From a virus, in the IMG/VR virus record IMGVR_UViG_3300044971_002050, positions 1 through 31,533 of that record: a stretch of DNA of 31,533 nt; one strand, written 5' to 3'. The number at the start of each line of letters is the position of its first letter. Position 1 is the first letter of the stretch. Below the pieces are notes generated by a model, which had not been told where the DNA came from, made no database searches, and saw nothing but the letters and a program-made list of their open reading frames with translations. Shown one piece after another: positions 16,410 to 23,972 of the stretch. The position numbers and the translations under genes were made by a program.

Positions 16410-17831
16410 TTAATATTTGTTAAAAAATGGCGATAAAACTCGACCTGGCGATATATTTATGCCCGTTGAAATCTTCTGTCCTATGTTTCCAGAAAAAGGA
16501 GCAAAATGAATATCACCATTCTGTGCAAGAACGCCTCCATAATGTAGCTGAGTTCCAGTAGTAATTAGAGAATAAGTTGTTACAACGCCATCAGCAGACA
16601 CTTTTTGTCCTACGATTGCACTAAAACGAATAAAATGAATATCACCATTAGGTGCAAGAACACCGCCAGAATAAGCCGCACCAGTAGTATAAACTAAAGA
16701 ATATGTTGATACGACACCAGCAGAGGATATTTTTTGCCCTCTGTTGGCACGATAAGGAACAAAATGAATATCACCATTCTGTGCAAGAACGCCTCCAAAA
16801 AATGCAGCATTTGCCGTTGTATAAACTAATGAATAAGTTGAAACAACACCAGCAGAGGATATTTTTTGACCTCTCTCAGCAAATGAAGGAACAAAATGTA
16901 TGTCACCATTGGGTGCAAGAACGCCACCTGCATAAGCAACGGTTCTAGTGTATACTAATGAATATGTTGATACAACGCCAGCAGCAGATATTTTTTGACC
17001 TCTCTCAGCATTAAAAGGCACAAAATGAACATCACCATTTGGTGCAAGAACACCACCCAGATAACCAGATGTGAGTGAATAAACTAAAGAATACGTTGAT
17101 ACAACACCCGATGCGGATATTTTTTGCCCTCTATTTGCATCATGAGGAATAAAATGGATGTCGCCATTTGGTGCAAGAACACCACCCCAGTATGCACCTT
17201 GACCATCAACACCAGCAGTAGTATAAACTAACGAATAAGTCGATACAACACCAGATGCAGATACTTTTTGACCCCTATTTGCGAAACCTGGAACAAAGTG
17301 AATATCACCATTAGGTGCAAGAACACCACCACGATAAGCTTGAGAAGTTGTATAAATTAACGAATAAGTTGATACTATACCGCCAACGCCACCATTATCA
17401 AATGGCGTACCTCTTATAACACCCTGTCTCAATTCCCTCTCTAGACCACGCCATGAAATTAAATTATTCGTGGTTGATGCATCATCTGAAGTAGGTATGG
17501 TTCCCGGAACAAGTTCTGCAGGAAAAGTTATTGTAACATTTTTAACGCCAGCTGGAAAATTAATTTTTCTACCATTATCTTGAGAATCCGAAATTTCATC
17601 TCTGGTTATGGTAAACTGCACGTTTGAATAAATGTCTGGTGAACTTACTTGAATGGTACCTATTCCAACTTCCCAACGCGATCCACTAGTAACGAAATAA
17701 TGAACTTTGTTATTAGCATCAGAAGCATTTAAAGTTCTATACTTGGATGTAGAGGTAGGAAACAATAATAAATCATTGTTACCTGTTGTAGCGGTTCCCA
17801 TTTGAACCAAATCTCTGACAATAAATGACAT
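16410..17831 (-). CDS. Propeller adhesin A: virion domain plus one seven-blade array (473 aa)
   Basis: The smallest of three related adhesins. Residues 1-110 form a single N-terminal virion domain common in phage structural proteins: TTGNNDLLLFPTSTSKY, then VTSGSRWEVGIGTI, then ITRDEI and INFPAGVKNVTITFPAEL. A linker ISWRGLERELRQGVIRGTPF (125-144) follows, then exactly seven repeats (about 152-457) of the STYSLxYT..GGVLAPNGDIHFVP..GQKIS type, and the end VLSPFFNKY. In this copy the virion domain is uninterrupted, unlike in the two paralogues upstream. A beta-propeller that binds a surface ligand is inferred. It lies 3 bases downstream of the 770-aa gene. Upstream of the ATG I see no strong ribosome site, so coupling is likely. 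Confidence 0.75.
   Translation of the reverse strand: MSFIVRDLVQMGTATTGNNDLLLFPTSTSKYRTLNASDANNKVHYFVTSGSRWEVGIGTIQVSSPDIYSNVQFTITRDEISDSQDNGRKINFPAGVKNVTITFPAELVPGTIPTSDDASTTNNLISWRGLERELRQGVIRGTPFDNGGVGGIVSTYSLIYTTSQAYRGGVLAPNGDIHFVPGFANRGQKVSASGVVSTYSLVYTTAGVDGQGAYWGGVLAPNGDIHFIPHDANRGQKISASGVVSTYSLVYSLTSGYLGGVLAPNGDVHFVPFNAERGQKISAAGVVSTYSLVYTRTVAYAGGVLAPNGDIHFVPSFAERGQKISSAGVVSTYSLVYTTANAAFFGGVLAQNGDIHFVPYRANRGQKISSAGVVSTYSLVYTTGAAYSGGVLAPNGDIHFIRFSAIVGQKVSADGVVTTYSLITTGTQLHYGGVLAQNGDIHFAPFSGNIGQKISTGINISPGRVLSPFFNKY
16454..16461 (-). promoter_or_regulatory. Possible late promoter of the glycosyltransferase gene (CATAAATA)
   Basis: CATAAATA on the minus strand, the same octamer as before the tail tube gene, lies about 65 bases upstream of the glycosyltransferase ATG, inside the 3' end of the 473-aa gene. 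Chance occurrence in AT-rich coding DNA is quite possible. Confidence 0.3.
16461..17378 (-). repeat. Seven-blade array of the 473-aa adhesin
   Basis: Seven units of 41-48 residues, each with STYSL-type start, GGVLAPNGDIHF core and GQKIS end. Unit 2 has a five-residue insertion. Unit 7 diverges (TYSLITTGTQLHYGG). Confidence 0.9.
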
Positions 17832-17834
17832 ATG

Positions 17835-20147
17835 TTATAACTTATTTAAGAATGAACCGAGTGCTATTTCACTATCTAGGGGTTTAGATAATGTGTATAT
17901 TTTTTGTGATACGCCGTTTTGTCCTACTGGAATAAAATGAATATTACCATCAAAATCTAAAACACCAAAAGAATATGGTCCTTGATTTGCGCCCATAGAA
18001 ATTGGTGTAACTGGATATGTAGATGCAACGCCATTTAAAGATATTTTTTGACCAATTCCCACACCCAAATCATCACGAGCTGCCCAAAATGGAACAAAAT
18101 GAATTTCACCATTTGGTGCAAGAACACCTCCAGCGTATGCATTGTTACGAGTGTATGCTAATGAATATGTCGAAACCACACCATCAATAGAGACTTTTTG
18201 TCCAACTCTTGCATCATAAGGAACAAAATGTATGTCTCCATTGGGTGCAATGACTCCACCAGCGTAGGCTTCAGTAGTAGTATATGCTAATGAATATGTA
18301 GACACAACACCTGATGCTGATATTTTTTGTCCAACAGGAGTAAGAAAAGGAACAAAGTGTACTTCACCATTTGGTGCAAGAACACCACCTTCATAATAAG
18401 CAAGGGTTCCAGTATTTACCAATGAGTATGTCGAAACTACACCAGTGGTAGATACTTTTTGGCCTATTCTTGAAGCCCAAGGCACGAAATGTATATCTCC
18501 ATTTGGTGCAACAACACCACCAACAAACGCCTCACCTCTTTGATACACTAATGAATATGTTGACACAACACCAGAAGCAGATATCTTTTGTCCAACAGTT
18601 GCATCGTTAGGTACGAAATGTATATCGCCATTAGGCGCAAGAACACCGCCCCAATAACCTCCATAAGCTATAACAGAATAAGTAGAACTAATACCAGTTG
18701 GAGATAATTTTTGTCCAATATTTACATTATATGGTACAAAGTGGATGTCACCATTAACTGCAAGAACACCGCCACTGTATGCGTTTTCAAAAGTATATGT
18801 CAATGAATATGTTGATGGAATAGGATTCTTGAATGTCGTTCCAGCTGTAATGCTTTTCATCAAACTTCTTTGAAGTCCTTTCCACGCATTTAAACTCGAA
18901 TCAATTGAAGAATCATCTGCCGTAGCAGCGGAACCTTGCACTAGTGTTGATGGCTGTGGAATATAAACACTTTTCGTGCCAGCAGAGAAATTTACTTTAT
19001 TATCATTGTTACTTGATGCAAGTACAAAGTCTCTTTCCATTCGAGGTGTTGTTATTTTTTGTCCAACTGTTGCATCAAATGGAACGAATTGTATGTTATT
19101 ATTTGCATCCAAAACACCACCAAAATAAGAAGTCGATGTGGTGTAAGCTAGTGAATATGTTGAAACAATGCCAGTGGTCGTTGAAATTTTTTGTCCAACG
19201 GGTGAACGATATGGAACAAAATGTATATCTCCATTGGGAGCAAGAACTCCGCCAGCGTGATATGCCAAAGTGTTGGTGTATATTAACGAATAAGTTGACA
19301 CAACACCAGTTTTAGATATTTTCTGTCCAACCGAAGCATTTTCCGGAATGAAATAAACATCGCCATTGGATGCAAGAACACCACTTTGATATGCATCAGA
19401 AGTAGTATATACTAATGAATATGTTGATACGACACCCGAAGTTGTTGAAATTTTTTGACCAATTTCAGATTCATTGGGAACAAAATGTATATCTCCATTT
19501 AAATCTAAAACACCACCGGCGTATGCATCCGATCTGGTATATACCAATGAATATGTTGACACGACACCAGCCGAGGATATTTTTTGTCCAACGGGTGCAT
19601 CTCTTGGTATAAAATGAATATCTCCATTTAAATCTAAAACACCACCATGATAAGCAAATGCTGTAGTGTATATCAACGAATATGTTGATACTACGCCTAA
19701 CGAAGACACTTTTTGTCCAACCGGACTGCCGCTAGGAACAAAGTGAATATCTCCATTTGTTGCAAGAACACCACCAATATGTGCTCCATTATCAGTATTT
19801 TGTGTGTATATCAATGAGTATGTTGAAACTACACCAGAAGCAGATATCTTTTGTCCAACTTCGGCAAATGAAGGAACAAAATGTATGTCACCATTTTGTG
19901 CGAGTACACCACCGTAATATGCATTATTACTTGTATATAATAGAGAATATGTTGACGGAATCTGCGTTTTTACTGTACCAACACCTATCTCAAAATTTGA
20001 TGCATCAGTAATTGCATAATAAGTTTGATTATTATTTCCAACATCTGAAAAATCAGTATATCCCGAAACAGTAGGTCCAAATAATATGGTACCAGTTCCA
20101 GTCGTATTCGATGTTACGTTCGCTCTATCTAAAGCAACAAAAGCCAT
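17835..20147 (-). CDS. Propeller adhesin B: virion domain split by one array, followed by a second array (770 aa)
   Basis: N-terminal residues 1-60 (TTGTGTILFGPTVSGYTDF, ITDASNFEIGVGTV) are the first half of the same virion domain as in the 473-aa paralogue. A seven-unit array (63-366) interrupts it. The second half resumes at RDFVLASSNNDNKVNFSAGT and SVYIPQPSTLV (372-403), followed by the linker NAWKGLQRSLMKSITAGTTF. A second seven-unit array (443-753) then runs to a conserved end EIALGSFLNKL. Some units replace GGVLAPNGD with GGVLDLNGD or GGVLATNGD. Blade 6 of array 2 carries a seven-residue insertion (WAARDDLGVGIGQK). It is probably a virion adhesin with two propellers and lies in the same operon as its neighbours. 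Confidence 0.75.
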   Translation of the reverse strand: MAFVALDRANVTSNTTGTGTILFGPTVSGYTDFSDVGNNNQTYYAITDASNFEIGVGTVKTQIPSTYSLLYTSNNAYYGGVLAQNGDIHFVPSFAEVGQKISASGVVSTYSLIYTQNTDNGAHIGGVLATNGDIHFVPSGSPVGQKVSSLGVVSTYSLIYTTAFAYHGGVLDLNGDIHFIPRDAPVGQKISSAGVVSTYSLVYTRSDAYAGGVLDLNGDIHFVPNESEIGQKISTTSGVVSTYSLVYTTSDAYQSGVLASNGDVYFIPENASVGQKISKTGVVSTYSLIYTNTLAYHAGGVLAPNGDIHFVPYRSPVGQKISTTTGIVSTYSLAYTTSTSYFGGVLDANNNIQFVPFDATVGQKITTPRMERDFVLASSNNDNKVNFSAGTKSVYIPQPSTLVQGSAATADDSSIDSSLNAWKGLQRSLMKSITAGTTFKNPIPSTYSLTYTFENAYSGGVLAVNGDIHFVPYNVNIGQKLSPTGISSTYSVIAYGGYWGGVLAPNGDIHFVPNDATVGQKISASGVVSTYSLVYQRGEAFVGGVVAPNGDIHFVPWASRIGQKVSTTGVVSTYSLVNTGTLAYYEGGVLAPNGEVHFVPFLTPVGQKISASGVVSTYSLAYTTTEAYAGGVIAPNGDIHFVPYDARVGQKVSIDGVVSTYSLAYTRNNAYAGGVLAPNGEIHFVPFWAARDDLGVGIGQKISLNGVASTYPVTPISMGANQGPYSFGVLDFDGNIHFIPVGQNGVSQKIYTLSKPLDSEIALGSFLNKL
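17889..18821 (-). repeat. Second seven-blade array of the 770-aa adhesin
   Basis: Exactly seven units. The first begins IPSTYSLTYTFENAYSGGV and the last (VASTYPVTPISMGANQGPYS) is degenerate. The core APNGDIHFVP is conserved in most units. Confidence 0.88.
19050..19961 (-). repeat. First seven-blade array of the 770-aa adhesin (inserted in the virion domain)
   Basis: Exactly seven units from IPSTYSLLYTSNNAYYGGV to DANNNIQFVPFDATVGQKI. It is flanked by the two halves of the domain that is continuous in the 473-aa protein. Confidence 0.88.
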
Positions 20148-20156
20148 ATTTTTTCT

Positions 20157-22628
20157 TTAAAGTTTGTTTAAAAATGGACTGAGACATGCATTCATAGGTA
20201 ATGGTGTACTAGGAAGTGTTGAAATCATTTGACCAACAGCATTTGTAGGTACAAAATGTATGTCACCATTAGGTCTGAGAATACCACCAAAATGAGAACC
20301 AGTGGCATTTGTATGTATCAATGGATATGTTGACACTACACCAGCAGCAGATATTTTTTGTCCTCGATTTCCCCACCAAGGAACAAAATGAATATCACCA
20401 TTTGGCGCAAGAACACCACCAGCATGAGCAAGAGTTGCAGTATACACTAACGAATATGTTGAAACGGTACCATTAATAGATATTTTTTGTCCTACAACAG
20501 CATTGGCAGGAATAAAATGTATATCACCATTTGGTGCAACAACACCACTCCAATAAGAACCACCGGAATTCGTATATATCAATGAATATGTTGACACTAC
20601 GCCAGCAGCAGATATTTTTTGTCCTCTGTTACCCTGTAACGGTACAAAATGTATATCGCCATTAGGCGCAAGAACACCACCACCATAAACGGCAGGACCG
20701 GTATAAACTAATGAATATGTTGACACAACGCCAGCAGCAGAGACTTTTTGTCCTCTTTCGGCACTATAAGGAATAAAGTGTACGTCTCCATTTGGTGCAA
20801 GAACACCACCACCATAAGAAGTGAGCGTTGTATATAGTAATGAATATGTGGATACAACACCGTTTATATTAATTTTTTGTCCTACTCTAGCACTATGAGG
20901 AATAAAATGTATATCACCATTTGGTGCAAGAACACCACCCAGATAAGCGTCGGAAGTATAAACTAATGAATATGTTGATACGACACCAGATGAAGAGATT
21001 TTTTGTCCTCTATTAGCCAGATAAGGAACAAAGTGAATGTCTCCGTTTGGTGCAAGAACACCACCACGATAAGAATTAGTAAGCGTATAACCCAAAGAAT
21101 ATGTCGATACAATTCCACCAACTCCACGATTATTAAATACATTACCGCCCAGAACGCCTTGTTCTAACAAACCACGAAATGCTCTCCAACCAGATAAATC
21201 CGGTCCAATTTCATTGTTATCCCCCGATGGAACACCACCAACGGCAACAGCATTTGGATAAACAACGTAAGGACCTTCGTATATGCTCGGAGTAAAATCA
21301 AAATCAACGGGATTATTATTATTTGATGAAGAATATACTGTGTCTCTAGTTATTGTATTGTAAGATAATTTTTGTATTTGATTGGCATTACGTGGAACAA
21401 AGTAAATATTTTTTGAAAACACCTCAATTACACCACCCTCATATGCTCCGGTAGTTGTGTAAGGTAAAGCATATGTTGTTACCATGCCACTGAAGGTTGA
21501 ATCAAAAGTTGATTGTTGAAATATTTTCTGACCGACTCTTGCATTATGTGGAACAAAATGAATACTGGGACCACTGTCTTCAGAACCATCAGGCAAAATT
21601 TGTGGACGACCTAGGTCGTCTAAAACACCACCAGAATATGCACCCGTTGTTGTATATGCAAGTGAATATGTCGTTACAATATTTTCAACTACTCCGTCTT
21701 GATTATAAGTACCCCTATTCGCATTGTATGGAACATAATGAGCATTACCTAAATAATCTAAAACAGCGCCTCGATAAGCACCAGCAGCGGTATAGGGTAA
21801 TGTATATGTTGTAATTACTGGAGGCGCTGATGTTGTTGTTTCGGGATCAGTATTAGCCTCTACTTTCATTCCTCGGTTTGCATTATAATTAACAAAGTTT
21901 GCAGCAAATGGACCTTGAAATCCACCCCAATATGCACCAGCTGTTGTATAGGGTAATGAATAAGTTGAAACTAAACCATAATCTGTTCCTTGGCCAACTC
22001 GTTGTCCCCTATTAGCATTGTGTGGAACAAAATGAATATGATCTTGTTGAAATGGATCCAGAACGCCGCCGGCATACGCTCCAGCCGTTGTATATACTAA
22101 TGAATAGGTTGATACAGTACCATTGAAATCTACTTTTTGTCCAACTCTTGCATTGTGGGGAACAAAATAAACATGACCATCATCACCAAGAACACCACCA
22201 ACATAAGCACCAGCAGTGGTGTAAATTAATGAATAGGTTGACACTACACCAGCGTCGGATATCTTTTGTCCAACAGTCGCATTGTATGGAACAAAATGAA
22301 TGTAACCATCATTTCCAAGAACACCATCCGAATACGCATCACTGATTGTATATGAAGCCCTTTGAGTGTAAACTCTAAAATCAGAAATATACAGTCTACC
22401 TTTTCCAACTTCCCAATCAGTTCCCGTACTCATAGAATAATATATACTATTTCCGGATGCAACATTGCTAAGACCAAAGCCTGTTCCTGCACCATCAATT
22501 CTCCAGTACGCTTGACCAGAGCTTAGTCCTGTTGGAAGACCAACAGGACCTGTTAATTGAAAATAAGTATTTTGAGTGGCGTATTGGTCAGTAATACCAT
22601 AAACTCTATTTCTAAAAATAACTGCCAT
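20157..22628 (-). CDS. Propeller adhesin C: virion domain split by a degenerate array, followed by a second array (823 aa)
   Basis: I chose the ATG at 22628 (MAVIFRNRVYG) over an upstream in-frame ATG at 22655. It overlaps the preceding stop as TAATG, has GGGGAA upstream, and matches the start of its paralogues. N-terminal residues carry the half-domain ending TGTDWEVGKGRLYI. A seven-unit array (about 85-422 in this numbering) interrupts it. The domain resumes at ITRDTVYSSSNNNNPVDFDF and VVYPNAV, then the SGWRAFRGLLEQGVLGGNVF linker. A second seven-unit array (506-804) ends in NACLSPFLNKL. Array 1 is unusually divergent: units 3-7 have long insertions and lose the APNGD core (for example GGFQGPFAANFVNYNANRG). 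It may have diversified to bind another ligand. Confidence 0.75.
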   Translation of the reverse strand: MAVIFRNRVYGITDQYATQNTYFQLTGPVGLPTGLSSGQAYWRIDGAGTGFGLSNVASGNSIYYSMSTGTDWEVGKGRLYISDFRVYTQRASYTISDAYSDGVLGNDGYIHFVPYNATVGQKISDAGVVSTYSLIYTTAGAYVGGVLGDDGHVYFVPHNARVGQKVDFNGTVSTYSLVYTTAGAYAGGVLDPFQQDHIHFVPHNANRGQRVGQGTDYGLVSTYSLPYTTAGAYWGGFQGPFAANFVNYNANRGMKVEANTDPETTTSAPPVITTYTLPYTAAGAYRGAVLDYLGNAHYVPYNANRGTYNQDGVVENIVTTYSLAYTTTGAYSGGVLDDLGRPQILPDGSEDSGPSIHFVPHNARVGQKIFQQSTFDSTFSGMVTTYALPYTTTGAYEGGVIEVFSKNIYFVPRNANQIQKLSYNTITRDTVYSSSNNNNPVDFDFTPSIYEGPYVVYPNAVAVGGVPSGDNNEIGPDLSGWRAFRGLLEQGVLGGNVFNNRGVGGIVSTYSLGYTLTNSYRGGVLAPNGDIHFVPYLANRGQKISSSGVVSTYSLVYTSDAYLGGVLAPNGDIHFIPHSARVGQKININGVVSTYSLLYTTLTSYGGGVLAPNGDVHFIPYSAERGQKVSAAGVVSTYSLVYTGPAVYGGGVLAPNGDIHFVPLQGNRGQKISAAGVVSTYSLIYTNSGGSYWSGVVAPNGDIHFIPANAVVGQKISINGTVSTYSLVYTATLAHAGGVLAPNGDIHFVPWWGNRGQKISAAGVVSTYPLIHTNATGSHFGGILRPNGDIHFVPTNAVGQMISTLPSTPLPMNACLSPFLNKL
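20217..21113 (-). repeat. Second seven-blade array of the 823-aa adhesin
   Basis: Exactly seven regular units, starting IVSTYSLGYTLTNSYRGGV and ending HFGGILRPNGDIHFVPTNAV. Cores are nearly identical; differences cluster before GG and between HFVP and GQK. Confidence 0.9.
21363..22376 (-). repeat. First seven-blade array of the 823-aa adhesin (divergent)
   Basis: Seven units counted from the recurring YT..GAY..G cores. Lengths range from about 43 to 65 residues because of insertions in units 3, 4, 5 and 6. It is the least conserved array, but the count is still seven. Confidence 0.8.
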
Positions 22629-23953
22629 TATATAGCATTCCCCATAATCACACAACTATTAGAAGTTGTAAACAAAATTGTTGCAATGCCTCTTGGTGAA
22701 AGAGATACACTAGAAACATCAGTATCAAATGCTGCAATGTAAGCTACAGCTATATCACATGTTATTGTTTTGCTAGTGCTTGTATTATTATAAAGTGTTA
22801 CAACATCATTTTCTGAAAATGTGTTGTTTGGTATCGTGATTGTACCAGCAACTTTAATATATTTTCCAACATCAGAAACTTGTAAAGTATAAAATGTTTT
22901 ATCTCCAGCCGATGGTATGTTTCTAAAACCAACAGTGAAATTTTCACCCGGAATCGTAACAGTAACGTTACTTGTAAGTGTGTCTGGTACAAGTGTTGCA
23001 GAATATGAACTAGTTCCACCATTTCTGCCTTTTAGAATAATAGCATCTTGTAAAATATCATTTTCTACTTTTATACCGACAGATGATCTAACGATAACAT
23101 TACCAGTAACAATACCACCATTGTTTGCATCTAAGGAGTTATTGGCACGAATAAATGCAGCATTTGCACTATTGAATGCTGCATTGGCTTGAATGAATCC
23201 AGAATTAGCATGATCAAATGCAGCGTTTGCTTGTATGAATCCTGAATTCGCATGATTGAATGCAGCATTAGTACGTGCAAAAGAAGTGTTAGCTTGAATA
23301 AATCCTGAATTAGCGTGGTCAAATGCTGCATTGGTTTGAATAAATCCACTGTTTGCTGTAATAAAAGCAGCATTTGTTTGAGTGTAAGCTGTGTTGGTTT
23401 GCGTGAATCCAAAATTAGCATGTACAAACGCTGAGTTGGCTTGAATGAAACCAGAATTAGCATGGTCAAACGCAGCATTAGTTTGAATAAAACCAGAATT
23501 GGCATGTATAAATGCTGCATTTACAGAATCATATGCAGAATTGGTTTTTATAAAACCAGAGTTTGCATGAATAAATCCAGCATTTGCGTGATCATATGCG
23601 GGTTGCACCTTTTGTATTAGCGGTAGAAGATTTGCACCCTTCTGATAAATCTCGTTTGCGTAAATACTAACTGTCGATAAATTTCTTCCAACAGTTAAAT
23701 CTAGTTGAATATTTACATTACTCTCACTAAATCTGGTATTACCAATGTTTGCAGTATTTGCTTGCAGAGTATTAATATTCGCAAGTGTACGAACGTTTAA
23801 TGATGCACCTTCACCTTGAATGAAGATTGAAGAGTTGGCAATAAGACCGCCACTAGCATTACTTGTAAGACTGTTGGCAACTTCAATTAATGAAGAAGTT
23901 GCTTGCAACCAGTCTGTAAATGTATTCGAAGTTGATAGTTGATTTATTGCCAT
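22628..23953 (-). CDS. AN-repeat fibre without propeller arrays (441 aa)
   Basis: N-terminal domain (1-120, MAINQLSTSNTFTDWLQATS, RTLANINTLQANT, LDLTVGRNLS) is shared with the 1064-aa protein. A helical AN-heptad array follows (118-272) and ends in the IRANNSLDANNGG cap. The C-terminal beta domain contains TLTSNVTVTIPGENFTVGFR, then IKVAGTITIPNNTFSENDVV and the end SLSPRGIATILFTTSNSCVI. The protein aligns along its whole length with the 1064-aa neighbour once two propeller arrays are removed from the latter. It therefore represents the uninterrupted backbone. Probably a trimeric tail fibre or baseplate adhesin; function is inferred from repeats and context. Confidence 0.75.
   Translation of the reverse strand: MAINQLSTSNTFTDWLQATSSLIEVANSLTSNASGGLIANSSIFIQGEGASLNVRTLANINTLQANTANIGNTRFSESNVNIQLDLTVGRNLSTVSIYANEIYQKGANLLPLIQKVQPAYDHANAGFIHANSGFIKTNSAYDSVNAAFIHANSGFIQTNAAFDHANSGFIQANSAFVHANFGFTQTNTAYTQTNAAFITANSGFIQTNAAFDHANSGFIQANTSFARTNAAFNHANSGFIQANAAFDHANSGFIQANAAFNSANAAFIRANNSLDANNGGIVTGNVIVRSSVGIKVENDILQDAIILKGRNGGTSSYSATLVPDTLTSNVTVTIPGENFTVGFRNIPSAGDKTFYTLQVSDVGKYIKVAGTITIPNNTFSENDVVTLYNNTSTSKTITCDIAVAYIAAFDTDVSSVSLSPRGIATILFTTSNSCVIMGNAI
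23131..23603 (-). repeat. AN heptad array of the 441-aa fibre
   Basis: About 21 heptads of F-x-x-[AT]-N-[SA]-[AG] with a 21-base DNA period. Stretches such as GFIQANAAFDHANSGFIQA are nearly identical to the third AN array of the 1620-aa fibre. Confidence 0.8.
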
Positions 23954-23972
23954 TTTTGTTTTCTAAAAATAA

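Noticed and set aside
22629-22655. Upstream start at 22655 for the 823-aa adhesin
   Set aside because: The extra residues (MCDYGECYI) lie within the preceding gene, have no paralogue match, and the ATG at 22628 has a better ribosome site and a TAATG overlap.
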